A DNA stretch of 64,000 nucleotides. Origin: Candidatus Aminicenantota bacterium. GTDB lineage: Bacteria > Acidobacteriota > Aminicenantia > Aminicenantales > UBA4085. The stretch is taken from the NCBI GenBank assembly GCA_003141555.1, contig PLMN01000005.1, positions 62,001 through 126,000 on the forward strand. The letters run 5' to 3'. Position 1 is the stretch's first letter, and each line of letters starts with the position of its first letter. The notes beneath the pieces were generated by a model. The model was not told where the DNA came from and did not search any database. It saw only the letters and a program-made list of their open reading frames with translations. Position numbers and translations under genes: made by a program. Of this stretch, positions 1 through 9,850 are shown piece by piece.

Positions 1-380
1 GGAGCCAATGGCGGCCCTTGCTCCACGTCGAGGACGCGGCCGACGCGTTCGCCCGCTGCCTGGACGCCCCGCTCGAGAAGATCGGCAACCTGGTCTTCAA
101 CGTCGGCTCGAACGAGCAGAACTACCGGATCATCGAGATTGCGGACCTGATCGGCGCTTCGCTCCCGAAGGTGAAGATCGAGGTCGAGGCGGCTCAGCTC
201 GATGCCCGCGACTACCGGGTGTCGTTCGACAAGATCCGGCGCGCCCTCGGGTTCAAGGCCGGCGAGACCATCCCCCGGGCCGCCAAGCGGATCGACCGCG
301 AGCTCAGCCTGGGCAACCTCCGCAATCCCTACGCCAAGGTCTACTACAACCACTATTTCGACGCCGCCGAGGAATCGTAA
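1..380 (+). CDS. NAD-dependent epimerase/dehydratase (extended SDR), C-terminal part
   Basis: The reading frame is open from the window edge, so the N-terminal Rossmann half lies upstream and is not visible. The visible part begins WRPLLHVEDAADAF, the late conserved block of extended SDR nucleotide-sugar epimerases/dehydratases. It continues with the NVG...NY segment and a C-terminal tail ending YNHYFDAAEES. Family members interconvert nucleotide sugars in the cytoplasm. Substrate cannot be told from the C-terminus. It stops at TAA 378-380, 12 bp before the GH42 gene, so the two may be co-transcribed. Confidence 0.85.
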   Translation, partial: SQWRPLLHVEDAADAFARCLDAPLEKIGNLVFNVGSNEQNYRIIEIADLIGASLPKVKIEVEAAQLDARDYRVSFDKIRRALGFKAGETIPRAAKRIDRELSLGNLRNPYAKVYYNHYFDAAEES

Positions 381-392
381 GCCAGAACCCCT

Positions 393-2474
393 ATGAAATC
401 AATTTCCTTCACGCTGATTCTGCTTTGCGCCCTCGTCCTCTTCCCTTCTGCGTCCTATGCCGGAACACCCCCGAAATTCGGAACCATCCTCTACGGCGCC
501 TCCTATTATTGGGAATACATGCCCTACGAGCGGCTCGATCAGGACGTCCAATTGATGGAGAAGCTCGGCATCACGTTCGTCCGGCTCGGCGAATCCACGT
601 GGGGCGTCATGGAGCCGCGCGACGGCGAGTTCGACTTCGCCTGGCTCGACCGGGTCATCGACCGGCTACACAAGGCCGGCATCAAGGTCATCCTCGGCAC
701 ACCGACCTATTCCATCCCCGCCTGGCTCTACAAGAAGCACCCCGAGATCCAGGTGAAGCAGATCAACCAAGACCGCTACTCCTACGGCCTGCGGCAGATG
801 ACCGACCTCACCCACCCGGTTTACCGGCGCTATGCGGAGAGGATCATCCGCACGCTCGTCTCGCGCTACAAGGACCACCCGGCCGTCATCGGCTACCAGC
901 TCGACAACGAGACGCATGCCTCCGGCACGGCCGACGCGCCCGTCCAGCTCCGGTTCCGCGAAGAGATTCAGGCGAAATTCAAGACGCCCGAGGCCCTCAA
1001 TAAAGCTTGGGGATTGAACTACTGGGGTCAGAATATCGCTTCGTTCGAGGATCTCCCACCGCGGGACGGCATCCTCAACCCCGGCTACAAGCTCGAGTGG
1101 GAGCGGTTCCAGCAGAGGGTCATCGCCGAATTCCTGGGCTGGCAGGCGGGGATCGTGAACGGACTCAAGCGGCCCGACCAGTTCGTGAGCAATGATTTCG
1201 CCGGCGTCCAGACCGACCTCGACCCGTTCGAGGTTTCGCGGTCGCTCGACGTCCCGTCCATCAACATTTACCACGGCATGCAGGACCGCCTGACCGGCGT
1301 CGAGATCGCTCATATGGGCGACTACGCCCGATCGCTCAAGCGAAGCGGCTACCTGGTCACCGAGACCAACGCCCAGACGACAGGCTGGGATTCGGCCGGG
1401 CAGTTCCCGCCTTACGACGGGCAGCTGCGCCTCGCCGCGTTCGCCCACGCCGGGAGCGGGGCGGAGCTCGTCGGCTACTGGCACTGGCATTCGCTCCACT
1501 ACGGCCAGGAGACCTATTGGAAAGGCGTCCTGGCCCACGACCTCGAGCCCAACCGGGTCAGCGAGGAGGTCGGCCGGGTTGCACGCGATTTGAAGACTGC
1601 GGGCCCGGCCCTTGCCGGCCTGACCAAGAAGAACGACGTCGCCGTCCTCTACAGCCTCGATTCGATCTACGGCCTGAATTTCATGCCGTTCGACGATAAA
1701 AAAGATTACGGCTTCATCCTCGACCAATTCTATCGGACGCTCTACAATCTGAACGTCGAAACGGACTTCGTCTTCCCGCAGGAGCCGCGCTTCGAGGACT
1801 ATCGCCTGGTCATCGTCCCGCCGCTCTATATCGCGAGCGACGCCCTGCTCGACCGGCTGGCGGCCTACGTGAAGGGCGGCGGGCACGTCCTGGCCGCGTT
1901 CAAGAGCGGCTTCTGCAACGAAAACTCAACCGTCCGCCCGGTGATGGCTCCCGGCCCGCTCCGGGCCGCGGCCGGTTTCCGCTACCAGGAATTCTCGACG
2001 CTAACCAAACCGATGCCGTTACGGGGCGATCCGTTCAAGGCCGGAGCCAAAAACGAAGTCTCGGTCTGGGCCGAATTCCTCATTCCCGAGACCGCCAAAC
2101 CGCTGGCGTTCTATGACCATGAGTTCTTCGGCCGCTGGCCGGCGATCACCCGCAATTCCTTCGGCAAGGGAACGCTGACCTACGAAGGGACGATCCTCTC
2201 GGATGAGCTTCAGGAGAAGGTGGTCCGGGATGTCCTAGCGGACGCGGGGATTCCGATGCGCGACGCGGGATTGCCGCCCGGCATCCGGACCAAGCATGCG
2301 GTCGCGGCGGACGGACGTCCGCTCCATTTCTTCTACAATTTTTCGGGCCAGGCCGCGACGTTCGTTTACGGCTATAAAGCTGGGGCCGACGTCCTGGCCG
2401 GGGAGCCGGTAGCCGCGGGCGCGAAGATCACGCTGGCCCCCTGGGATCTATTGATCGTCAAAGCGACGAAATAA
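393..2474 (+). CDS. Secreted GH42-type beta-galactosidase-like glycoside hydrolase
   Basis: The 693-residue protein starts with a Sec signal peptide (about residues 1-23, ending SYAG). A TIM-barrel follows with GH42 signatures: YGASYYWEYMP near the start and RLGESTWGVMEP. The likely acid/base is E173 in QLDNETHA and the likely nucleophile is E324 in VTETNA. The later part matches the GH42 trimerisation-like and small C-terminal domains. GH42 enzymes hydrolyse beta-galactosides; some members act on other beta-linked sugars. The signal peptide suggests action outside the cytoplasm. It follows the epimerase gene by 12 bp and converges on the DUF5694 gene. Confidence 0.9.
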   Translation: MKSISFTLILLCALVLFPSASYAGTPPKFGTILYGASYYWEYMPYERLDQDVQLMEKLGITFVRLGESTWGVMEPRDGEFDFAWLDRVIDRLHKAGIKVILGTPTYSIPAWLYKKHPEIQVKQINQDRYSYGLRQMTDLTHPVYRRYAERIIRTLVSRYKDHPAVIGYQLDNETHASGTADAPVQLRFREEIQAKFKTPEALNKAWGLNYWGQNIASFEDLPPRDGILNPGYKLEWERFQQRVIAEFLGWQAGIVNGLKRPDQFVSNDFAGVQTDLDPFEVSRSLDVPSINIYHGMQDRLTGVEIAHMGDYARSLKRSGYLVTETNAQTTGWDSAGQFPPYDGQLRLAAFAHAGSGAELVGYWHWHSLHYGQETYWKGVLAHDLEPNRVSEEVGRVARDLKTAGPALAGLTKKNDVAVLYSLDSIYGLNFMPFDDKKDYGFILDQFYRTLYNLNVETDFVFPQEPRFEDYRLVIVPPLYIASDALLDRLAAYVKGGGHVLAAFKSGFCNENSTVRPVMAPGPLRAAAGFRYQEFSTLTKPMPLRGDPFKAGAKNEVSVWAEFLIPETAKPLAFYDHEFFGRWPAITRNSFGKGTLTYEGTILSDELQEKVVRDVLADAGIPMRDAGLPPGIRTKHAVAADGRPLHFFYNFSGQAATFVYGYKAGADVLAGEPVAAGAKITLAPWDLLIVKATK

Positions 2475-2495
2475 GGAAATTGGTATTGCGTCTCC

Positions 2496-3338
2496 CTAAT
2501 TAATGGGTCCGACGAATTCCGATAATTTCCTGAGCTCCAAGGCCGGATCGCTGGCGACGCATTGCCGCAGCCAGCCCAGATGGCCGGCCCCGTAGATCAC
2601 AAGCACGCGCTCGGTCGGAGACTCGACGATCTTGGTGATATTGTTATAAATGCGGATGTTCCGCTGATACCAGCTGGTCAGAAGGTCCGGCCCGGCATAA
2701 TCGCCGGGGTCTCCCAAGCGGGCTTCGCGGAAGTAGAATCCGACGTCCCGCGCGACCTGCTTGTCGTCGTTCATATAGAGAAGCGTCTCGAGCACGCTGT
2801 GCGAATGGAGGTAGGCATCCTGCTGCTTGACCATCTCGCCGATCTCGGCCATGATCTGGTCCAAGATTTGCGACTGCCCGTTGGCTTTGGCGTAATTGAT
2901 CACCCGCTGCAAGGGGAACTCGCCGTCGATGTCGACGGGGTAGATGGCCTTCATCCCGAGCTCCTTCGCCAGCCGGAAACCGATCTGCTCGATCTCGTTC
3001 TGCGTCAGCGTGTACTTGCCGGCCAGGTAATCGGCGTACTGCTTCGGCCGCCGGTCCAAATATACCGTCGACTCGATGGCGATCTTGGTCGGCTTGAATC
3101 GCTTCAAGACTTCGAGCAGCTCGCCGATCTCGGCTTGCCGCTTGGGCGCGAGCACGTCATCCGCCGACATGTTGAAGACATCGTGCCCCGGATTGGCCAT
3201 ATGGTATGTCCCGAGGATCAGGATTTCAGCCCGTTGCAGCGGGGCAGTTTGTGCAACGACGCTCATGGACAAGCCGGCGGCAAGGAACATGACTGCCGCC
3301 AGGCCTGTCGAGGCCGGGGCAAGAAGAGATTTTCTCAT
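2496..3338 (-). CDS. DUF5694-family secreted protein (TraB/GumN-like)
   Basis: A 280-residue protein with an N-terminal hydrophobic signal (about 1-29). The conserved opening ILGTYHMANPGHD, then IAIESTV, and a late VIYGAGHLGWLRQ block are the hallmarks of DUF5694, related to the TraB/PrgY/GumN (Tiki-like) fold. Biochemical role is not established; related TraB-fold proteins are proposed metallo-hydrolases using the conserved GxH and E motifs. The start is supported by a GGAGGA ribosome site 9 bp upstream. It is the last gene of a leftward run that begins with the GtaA-like gene. Confidence 0.8.
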   Translation of the reverse strand: MRKSLLAPASTGLAAVMFLAAGLSMSVVAQTAPLQRAEILILGTYHMANPGHDVFNMSADDVLAPKRQAEIGELLEVLKRFKPTKIAIESTVYLDRRPKQYADYLAGKYTLTQNEIEQIGFRLAKELGMKAIYPVDIDGEFPLQRVINYAKANGQSQILDQIMAEIGEMVKQQDAYLHSHSVLETLLYMNDDKQVARDVGFYFREARLGDPGDYAGPDLLTSWYQRNIRIYNNITKIVESPTERVLVIYGAGHLGWLRQCVASDPALELRKLSEFVGPIN

Positions 3339-3401
3339 CGATATAGTCCTCCACTTTGGGTTTCAATCGAATAGACGATCCGGACCAGCGGAAAGTTGCC
3401 G

Positions 3402-4631
3402 CTATTTCTTTTTGAACGCCGACTTGATCTCGTCGATTCCCACACCGAGCGCGGCCCGGGCGATGGGATCGAGGGCCTTCTCCGCCCCCTGGAAATGCAT
3501 CGTCGTGTGGACGTGGGTCAGGCTCTCGCCCGCCTTGAGGGCGGCGGCCGGCGACGAGGATTCGACCTCGTAGAACGGGCCGAGCGGCTTGGCGCCGGGC
3601 GAGGCCGGCCCGTCGTTGTAGCTGTTGGCCGCGTCCCCGGCGAACGGCTCTTTCTGGATCTCCCACATCGAATTGACGTAGTCGGCGGCCCCGTCAGGCA
3701 CGGTCAGGTGGATGAGGGTCAGGACCCCGGCCGCCGCGTCGTAGCTGCCGGCAAACGGCTTGACCCGGCGCGGCGAGATCCCGATCTTGCTCCGGTATTT
3801 GCCGTCGCCGCTGAAGAACAGGACGTCGTCCTTGACGATCAGGCGGTCGGCCGGGACTTTTCCGAAATAGGCGTCATTGACCTTGGGGCCGAGCTCGGCC
3901 TCGGCCCCCGGCTTGAAGGGGACGACGATCGTCGTCGCGGCCGAAGGGTTGAACATGCCCAGGATCCAGATCGAGAGCAGGCCGCCCTCCTTGGTCCAGG
4001 CTTTGGTCCCCGTGTTCGTGATCCGGTTGTCGGACCAGTAGGCGACGGCCTTCACGCCCTCGGCGATGGGCAAGCCCAGGTCCTTCAATTCCTCCATCGA
4101 CATCAGCCGGACTTCCCTGTTCACCTCGAGGTCGAACACCGTCCCGGAATAGTTCACGAGATGGATCGCCTTCTTGAGGCCGACCCGGTCCCGCGCCTGG
4201 GACGTGACGTCGAACGAGCCCTCGTTGATCGGGGGCGGAGTGAACCAGTTGTCCAGATTGAACGGCGCGCCCTTTTTGAAGAAGATAGAGAACTGCCCGC
4301 CCTCCGGCCCGAGCCAGAAGCGGTCTTCGCCGCCGAAAGCGTTCATGTGAACGTTGTTCTGCTTCGCGGGCAGGAGCTCGCGGTTGATCCAGCCGAAGCT
4401 CAGCCCGTCCGGCCCGCCGGCGGTGCTCGTCATGACCCGGCCCTGCAGGTCGGGATTGACCGCGACCTGAGCCTGGCCGCTTTCGTCCGTGAGGACGATC
4501 GGCTGGGTCTGCTGCTTCAAGAACGCGACGTCGTCTTTGAACATGATGCCTTTCGCCTCCTCATGGGGCGCTTTCGCGCAGCCGGCCGCCAGGGCCAGCG
4601 CCGCGACGAGAATGGGAATTGCGAGTTTCAT
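3402..4631 (-). CDS. DUF6786-type lipoprotein
   Basis: A 409-residue protein with a lipoprotein signal: hydrophobic h-region and lipobox LAAGC, Cys at about residue 18. The rest is a beta-rich sequence (SFGWINREL, NAFGGEDRFWLGPEGGQ, NREVRLMS) resembling DUF6786, a family with galactose-mutarotase-like folding. Exposure to periplasm or outer membrane is inferred from the lipobox. A GGAGG site precedes the ATG. It lies between the GtaA-like and DUF5694 genes on the same strand, so co-transcription is likely. No catalytic function can be assigned. Confidence 0.75.
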   Translation of the reverse strand: MKLAIPILVAALALAAGCAKAPHEEAKGIMFKDDVAFLKQQTQPIVLTDESGQAQVAVNPDLQGRVMTSTAGGPDGLSFGWINRELLPAKQNNVHMNAFGGEDRFWLGPEGGQFSIFFKKGAPFNLDNWFTPPPINEGSFDVTSQARDRVGLKKAIHLVNYSGTVFDLEVNREVRLMSMEELKDLGLPIAEGVKAVAYWSDNRITNTGTKAWTKEGGLLSIWILGMFNPSAATTIVVPFKPGAEAELGPKVNDAYFGKVPADRLIVKDDVLFFSGDGKYRSKIGISPRRVKPFAGSYDAAAGVLTLIHLTVPDGAADYVNSMWEIQKEPFAGDAANSYNDGPASPGAKPLGPFYEVESSSPAAALKAGESLTHVHTTMHFQGAEKALDPIARAALGVGIDEIKSAFKKK

Positions 4632-4703
4632 AGGACCTCCCGATTAAGCCTCACGGCCGCAATCGTACGCCATTCAGAAAATGGTGCCGGGCGGGTGGCG
4701 CCG

Positions 4704-6782
4704 TCATTTTGTCCAAAGCTTGACCGACGCGGGGTCGGCCAGCATTTTGATCAACAAGCCCCCCACCACCGGCCGGGCCTGAAAGCCCGTCTGCTTCCCC
4801 GTATTCGTCCAGTACCAGTCGGTGAGCGGGACGCGGTCGGGCGTCTTGTTCAGCCACTCGAAGACGGGATCCAGGAGCGCGGTGAAATCGGCGGGCGTCT
4901 CAGCCAGGGTCGCCGTCCAGAGGAGCCAGTCGATCTTGGTGTACTCCTTGCGGTTGTCGAGCGGCAGCCCGTAGGTGAGCTGGCTCTTCTTGTAGAAGGC
5001 CATCTCCTTGCGGGCGACGTCCTTTGGGAACAGATCGAACCCGAGGATCTTGTCCCAGACGAGGTTGTATTTCTGGCTCCAGGTGCCCGGCTTGTCGAAC
5101 GCCAGGCGATAATGATCTCCGTCGTCGGCCATCTTGACCCACTGGCCGGCGAAGTCCGCCGAAAGCTTCTTATAGGCCTCCGCTTCGGGCTTCTTCCCGG
5201 CGAGATCGCACAGATAGGCATATGCCCGGAGGGCCAGGATGGCCTTGATCGAGAGGTTGGCGTTGTGGGCCAGATGCCCGGCGAAGTCGTCCGTGCAGAG
5301 CTGGTTCTCGGGATCGAGACCCTTGGCCTTGAGATACTCCGCCCAGCGCTGGAGGAGCGGCCAGTATTTCAGGGCGTAATCGGCCTTGCCCTCGGCCTTG
5401 GCCAGAGCCGCCGTCAGGAGCAGCATGTTGCCGCTCTCCTCGACCGGCATCTGGTCCTCCTCGGTCATCGCCCCGCCGCCGTAGACCTGGCCGTCGGCCT
5501 TGGGATACGTGCCCAGGTCGTGGGGGGCGAACGGGAATTTCCACTCCGGCCCCTTCGCATATTCGAACACGGGGGTCATCATGGCCCGGGCGAGGGCCGG
5601 GCTCATGAGGAGATACAGCGGCGCCGCGGGATAGATGACGTCCACCGTGGAGATGCAGCCGTTGCTGAAGTTCTCCTTGGGGAAAAACAGCGGCGTCCCA
5701 TCGTAATCGGCCGCGAGCTTGTGGGCGGCGATCGACTGCCGATAGGCCAGCGTGGCCAGGGCGGCGTACTTTTCGCCGCCGGCGCGGACCATGTCCGCGG
5801 TCAGGGCGTCGTCGAACGCCCGGCAGCGCTTCACCAGCGCGTCGTAGTCCCGGGCCGCGGCCTCGAGCAAGTCGGCCGCGCCCCAGCCGCCCCGACGCCA
5901 ATACGGCCGGAGCTTGCGGAAGAGATATTCGATCGAGAACTGGTCGTCGTAGGCCAGCATGAGCCAGCGCGACGCCGGCTGGTCCCCCACCGTTCCGAGA
6001 TCGAACGTCACCGCAGCCAGGGGATAATCGTCCGAAACCGGGCGGGGCATGCGCAGGTCGTCGCGCGCCGGGAGGGTGCCCGTCTGGAGAAACGATCCCC
6101 GGTTCTCGCCGTCTGAAGCCAGGGCCATGTCGGGCTTCTCCGCCCCGGGGACGGCGAGGTAAAAATATCCCCAGTCGATCCGGAGGTTGTCGCCCGTCCG
6201 CTCGAGGACGGGCTGGTCCTTGGAGCCGAACGACAGGACCTGGAGATTTCCGACCCGCAGCCGCGACCAGTTGACCTTCTGGTCCACCGTGTTGACCGCG
6301 ATCTCGCTCGAGGCGTCATAGTACAGCTTGACGTCGTGAGGCTTGCCGTCGGCCGTGCGGACATCGAGAGTGACGTAAGAGACGGGCCGGGAGAGGATGT
6401 CCAGGTCGCCGATGAGGAGAGGCGAGAGGAACGTCACGGTGAGCTCGATGCCCGCGTCCTTGAACGTATAGACTGTCCGCGTCGGGTAAACCCGGCAGTC
6501 CGTCTGGGTCAGGGCGGGGATCCGGCGCCACTCCGGCCCCATGAACCGATAGGGACGGCCATCCACCCGGACCATGCCCATCATGGCCTGCACTCGTCCC
6601 GTCCAATGCTTCGGCCAGTCCTGGGTCAGGCGGTCGGCCATGGACCAGATGCTGAAATAAGGATCGTGGGTGACGAGGGGCACGGCCGGCGGCCGGACCG
6701 GGGCCGCGGCCTGGGCCAGGCACAGGCCGGCGGCGGCGAGGAGAAGAAGCGGGACGGCGAATCCCCGCATGGATGATTTCAT
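4704..6782 (-). CDS. GtaA-like glutaminase-family protein (DUF4964/DUF5127/DUF4965/DUF1793)
   Basis: A 692-residue secreted protein with signal peptide about 1-24 (LCLAQA cleavage region). The order of blocks matches the glutaminase A family: an N-terminal DUF4964-like stretch (PLVTHDPYFSIWS), a DUF5127-like beta region, then DUF4965/DUF1793 six-hairpin-type helices (LATLAYRQSIAAHKL, CISTVDVIYPAAPL, EEDQMPVEESGNML). Fungal GtaA hydrolyses glutamine, but most bacterial homologues are uncharacterised, and the fold resembles glycoside hydrolases with an (alpha/alpha)6 barrel. An AGGAGG site precedes the ATG. First gene of the leftward cluster ending at the DUF5694 gene. Confidence 0.85.
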   Translation of the reverse strand: MKSSMRGFAVPLLLLAAAGLCLAQAAAPVRPPAVPLVTHDPYFSIWSMADRLTQDWPKHWTGRVQAMMGMVRVDGRPYRFMGPEWRRIPALTQTDCRVYPTRTVYTFKDAGIELTVTFLSPLLIGDLDILSRPVSYVTLDVRTADGKPHDVKLYYDASSEIAVNTVDQKVNWSRLRVGNLQVLSFGSKDQPVLERTGDNLRIDWGYFYLAVPGAEKPDMALASDGENRGSFLQTGTLPARDDLRMPRPVSDDYPLAAVTFDLGTVGDQPASRWLMLAYDDQFSIEYLFRKLRPYWRRGGWGAADLLEAAARDYDALVKRCRAFDDALTADMVRAGGEKYAALATLAYRQSIAAHKLAADYDGTPLFFPKENFSNGCISTVDVIYPAAPLYLLMSPALARAMMTPVFEYAKGPEWKFPFAPHDLGTYPKADGQVYGGGAMTEEDQMPVEESGNMLLLTAALAKAEGKADYALKYWPLLQRWAEYLKAKGLDPENQLCTDDFAGHLAHNANLSIKAILALRAYAYLCDLAGKKPEAEAYKKLSADFAGQWVKMADDGDHYRLAFDKPGTWSQKYNLVWDKILGFDLFPKDVARKEMAFYKKSQLTYGLPLDNRKEYTKIDWLLWTATLAETPADFTALLDPVFEWLNKTPDRVPLTDWYWTNTGKQTGFQARPVVGGLLIKMLADPASVKLWTK

Positions 6783-6922
6783 GACGTCCTCCTGGGAGAT
6801 CGGTCGGGCATCCTTTTATATATCGCTTTTTCCCCCGGAGTTCAAACGCGGGAGCGGAATCCGGATATGGCTCAACGACGGGCCCCGGAATCCGATGACA
6901 CCCGGAATTCAGCTGACACGGT

Positions 6923-6942
6923 CCCAATTCAAAAGAATTGGG
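6923..6942 (-). terminator. Stem-loop just after the PiT gene
   Basis: A perfect 8-bp inverted repeat (CCCAATTC / GAATTGGG) with a four-base loop lies 5 bp beyond the stop codon of the phosphate transporter. There is no clear U-tract, so termination strength is uncertain. Confidence 0.5.
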
Positions 6943-6947
6943 TCATT

Positions 6948-7955
6948 TCACCACCGCGCGATCAGGCCGACGACTTCGTAGACCGCGCCCGCGCAGAGAG
7001 CGGCCGCGGGAATGGTCAGGACCCAGGCCCAGACGATTTTGATCGTAACCTGCCACTTGACCGCGGCCGCGTTCTTGGCCGTGCCCACGCCGGCCACGGC
7101 CCCGGTGATGACGTGCGTCGTCGAGACGGGTACGCCGACATGCGTCGCAAAGAAGATCGAGATGGCGCTGGCCGTCTCGGCGCAGAAGCCGTCGATCGGC
7201 CGGAGCTTGACGATCTTCTGGCCCATGGTCTTGACGATCCGCCAGCCGCCCGAGAGCGTCCCCAGGGCGATGGCCGAATGGGCGGAGAGGACGATCCAGA
7301 GCGGGATGTGGAAGGTCTTCATCCGCCCCGAAGTGAACATCAGGCTGGCGATGATGCCCATGGTCTTCTGGGCATCATTTCCGCCGTGGCCCAGGCTGTA
7401 GAGCGCGGCCGAGACGAGCTGCATGCGCCGCGACCAGAGGTTGATGCTTTTGAGAGGCCGCTTGTGCACGAGCCAATTCATCGCGACCATCAGCACGAAG
7501 CCCAGGATCAGACCGAGCACGGGCGCCAGGATGATGAAGATGAAGATCTTGATCCACCCGGAGAGGATGACCACGTGGAAGCCGCGGGCCTTGACGACCG
7601 CCGCCCCGAGGTAGCCGCCCATCAGCGAATGGGAGGAGCTCGAAGGCAGGCCCAGCAGCCAGGTCAGGACGTTCCAAGCAATCGCCCCGATCAGGGCGGC
7701 GAAGATGACGTGGGGGTCGACGACCGTGATGTCGATCAGGCCCTTGCCGATCGTCTCGGCCACGGCCGTGCCGAAGATAAGGAAGGCGACGAAATTGAAG
7801 AACGCCGCCCAGATCACGGCCTGCCTCGGGCTCAGGACCTGGGTGGAGACGATCGTGGCCACGGAGTTGGCCGCGTCGTGCATGCCGTTCGTGAAATCAA
7901 AGAGGAGGGCGAGACCCATCACCAGGGCGATGAAGGCGAAGCTCCAGCCGCCCAT
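6948..7955 (-). CDS. PiT-family inorganic phosphate permease
   Basis: A 335-residue polytopic membrane protein. It has the two PiT signature repeats: FDFTNGMHDAANSVAT near the N-terminus and SLGHGGNDAQKTMG in the second half, plus GLPSSSSHSLMGG and VPVSTTHVITG blocks. PiT proteins import phosphate with a cation across the inner membrane. The ATG at 7955 was chosen over a farther in-frame start because it begins the first membrane helix and follows the DUF47 stop by 2 bp. The DUF47-PiT pairing is a common operon in bacteria and archaea. Confidence 0.93.
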   Translation of the reverse strand: MGGWSFAFIALVMGLALLFDFTNGMHDAANSVATIVSTQVLSPRQAVIWAAFFNFVAFLIFGTAVAETIGKGLIDITVVDPHVIFAALIGAIAWNVLTWLLGLPSSSSHSLMGGYLGAAVVKARGFHVVILSGWIKIFIFIILAPVLGLILGFVLMVAMNWLVHKRPLKSINLWSRRMQLVSAALYSLGHGGNDAQKTMGIIASLMFTSGRMKTFHIPLWIVLSAHSAIALGTLSGGWRIVKTMGQKIVKLRPIDGFCAETASAISIFFATHVGVPVSTTHVITGAVAGVGTAKNAAAVKWQVTIKIVWAWVLTIPAAALCAGAVYEVVGLIARW

Positions 7956-7957
7956 GC

Positions 7958-8584
7958 TCAGCTCGTCTTGACGATGATGCCTTCGACCGTGTTGCTGAGG
8001 TTCTGGTAGACGTCCATGATCCGCTCGAGCGTGGTCAGGATGTCCTTCCACTTGATGATCAGGATCGGGTCCTTCTCCCCGTTGAGCAGGCTGCGGAGCT
8101 CGCGGTGATAGACGAGGTCGCCCTCGTCCTCGAGGTTGTGGATCTCGCAGATGAGCTTCCAGATCGAGTCCGTGTATTTCTGGTGCAGAAACAATTCCTT
8201 GATCAAGGTGTTCAGGGCGACGGACGCCTTGCCGATGAGCGCCGAAAAATCGTCGACGAACGATTTCTTCACCGGCACTTCATAGAGGTAGATGTTGTGG
8301 ACCGTGTTCTCGAGAAGGTCGATGACGTCGTCGAACTCGTGGATGAGCTGGTAGATGTCCTCCCGGTCGAAGGGGGTGATGAAGCTCTTGTTGAGGAGGT
8401 TGATGATCTCATGGGTGATCGTGTCGGCCTTGTGCTCGATCTCCTTGGACCGGTGCCAGTAATGGTCGAAGTCCCGGTAGTTCGCCACGAACTCCTGGAA
8501 GACCGCCGTGATCTCGGTCAGGCAGTCCGACATCGCCTTGAATTTTTCGGCGAAGGCCGGTTCTTTGGGGAGAAAGAACTTCAT
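7958..8584 (-). CDS. DUF47 (PhoU-like) phosphate transport regulator
   Basis: A 208-residue, mostly helical cytosolic protein starting MKFFLPKEPAFAEKF. It shows DUF47/PhoU-like features: FDREDIYQLIHEFDDVIDLLE and a C-terminal LTTLERIMDVYQNLSNTVEGI helix. DUF47 proteins usually sit directly before PiT permeases and are thought to modulate them, like PhoU with Pst. The reading frame is open upstream into unrelated fragment sequence, but the true start is the ATG at 8584, supported by the family N-terminus, a purine-rich GAGGAC upstream and a promoter about 35 bp before it. Confidence 0.92.
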   Translation of the reverse strand: MKFFLPKEPAFAEKFKAMSDCLTEITAVFQEFVANYRDFDHYWHRSKEIEHKADTITHEIINLLNKSFITPFDREDIYQLIHEFDDVIDLLENTVHNIYLYEVPVKKSFVDDFSALIGKASVALNTLIKELFLHQKYTDSIWKLICEIHNLEDEGDLVYHRELRSLLNGEKDPILIIKWKDILTTLERIMDVYQNLSNTVEGIIVKTS

Positions 8585-8618
8585 GGGTCGTCCTCGAAAC
8601 GGAATCTCGGGAAACCCC

Positions 8619-8646
8619 ATTATAGCGATTGCGGGAGGGAATGCAA
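8619..8646 (-). promoter_or_regulatory. Sigma70-like promoter for the DUF47-PiT operon
   Basis: Reading leftward, TTGCAT (8646-8641), a 16-bp spacer and a perfect TATAAT (8624-8619) lie about 35 bp before the DUF47 ATG. It sits at the junction with the upstream gene fragment, so the operon has its own promoter. Confidence 0.65.
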
Positions 8647-8647
8647 G

Positions 8648-9850
8648 GCGACGGCAGGGGCCGGACGGGGCCTTCTTGACGAGCAGGTCCGCCTTCTCGT
8701 TCTCGAGCTTGAAAACCATGATCCGACCGGCGACGCTCGCCCCCGTGGTCAGCCCGATGGAGCAATCGACCTTCCCCCCACCGCTGACATAGACCGTCAT
8801 CGGAGTCTTCTCGACCGTGACCTTGTCGCGCGGCATGTTCCGCTCGTCCAGGGTCAGGACGTACGCGCCGGGTTCCACGCCGCGGAAAAGGAAATCGCCC
8901 CGGGGATCGGTCACCGTCGCCAGGTCGTTGATCCGGACGAAGACGCCCGCCACGCCCGCCTTGTCGCGGTCCGCGTCGTACACCCGCCCGCGCAGGATCC
9001 CGGCCGAGGTTTTGCGGCCGACGGGCACACCGAGCGGGATCGAATACTCGAGAAGCCCGATCAGATGGCTGCCCGGCAGCCCTTGGCCGACGGGATTGGC
9101 CGCCCGCTGGATGCGCACGCCCAGTTGGTGGCCGTTGCCGAAGCGCTGGCTGAGGTTGAGCCCGAAGATGTCGTAGTTGTTGAGGAGGAAGGCTGGGTCC
9201 TTGAAGTCCTGGGCGGACAGCGCGTTGGCGTACAGCTCTTCATGAAGCGCCGTCCGGTAGAAGGCGTCGATCGACGTCCGGCCCGACTGGTAGCCCAGAT
9301 TGACATTCAGCTCCAGCCGCCGCGCCTTGTCGCCGGTGAAGGAGACGTCCTGGTCGCGGTAGTGGATGAAGCCGCCGAGGCTCAGCGACTTGAAAACCAT
9401 GACGTTCGCGGAAAGCGTGTATTCGAAGAGCCGGTCGTAGGCCCGGGTGAGCTCGTTGTAGGTCCGGCCCACATCCAGGTAATTCTGGACGCTGAGCGAG
9501 CCGCGGGCGAACAGGGCGCCGGCCCGCAGGGTCGTATCGCGGTAGCTGAACTGCGCGTCGGGCGACAAGTCCGAGCGGTCATGGATCCGCTCCTCGAGGG
9601 ACAGATCCAGACTCTTGACGGCCCGCCACAGGAGCCCGGCCTGGAGCGTCCGGTCCTCGAAAGGCGGGAAAAAGGGCAGGAGGGCCGCATTCCGCCGCTG
9701 GTCGACGTAGGAGGCCCGCAGCTGGAGGCTGGACAAAGGGCTGACCGTGAATTCTCCGCTCCGGAAATTCAAGTTCTGATAGTACCCGCCGTAGTCCGCC
9801 CCGGACTGGATGATGTTGGCCCGATAGCTGAAGAGCCGGGAATTCGCCCG
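8648..9850 (-). pseudogene. Internal fragment of a large surface protein with carboxypeptidase-regulatory-like domain
   Basis: About 400 residues of beta-strand-rich sequence (LFSYRANIIQSGADYGGYY onward), like the C-terminal region of an outer-membrane or repeat-containing surface protein. It ends with a CarboxypepD_reg/SdrD-like unit (LRGRVYDADRDKAGVAGVFV, TDPRGDFLFRGVEPG). It has no signal peptide, no plausible start and no stop of its own. The frame runs straight into DUF47, and the upstream edge abuts the symporter stop. Both ends are therefore missing. Either it is a decayed remnant or the assembly is chimeric here. Confidence 0.6.

Noticed and set aside
3396-6116. Very long open frame opposite the DUF6786 and GtaA-like genes
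   Set aside because: Antisense shadow typical of GC-rich coding DNA. Its composition is Arg/Gly/Pro-rich with no family features, while the opposite strand has clear domains, signals and ribosome sites.
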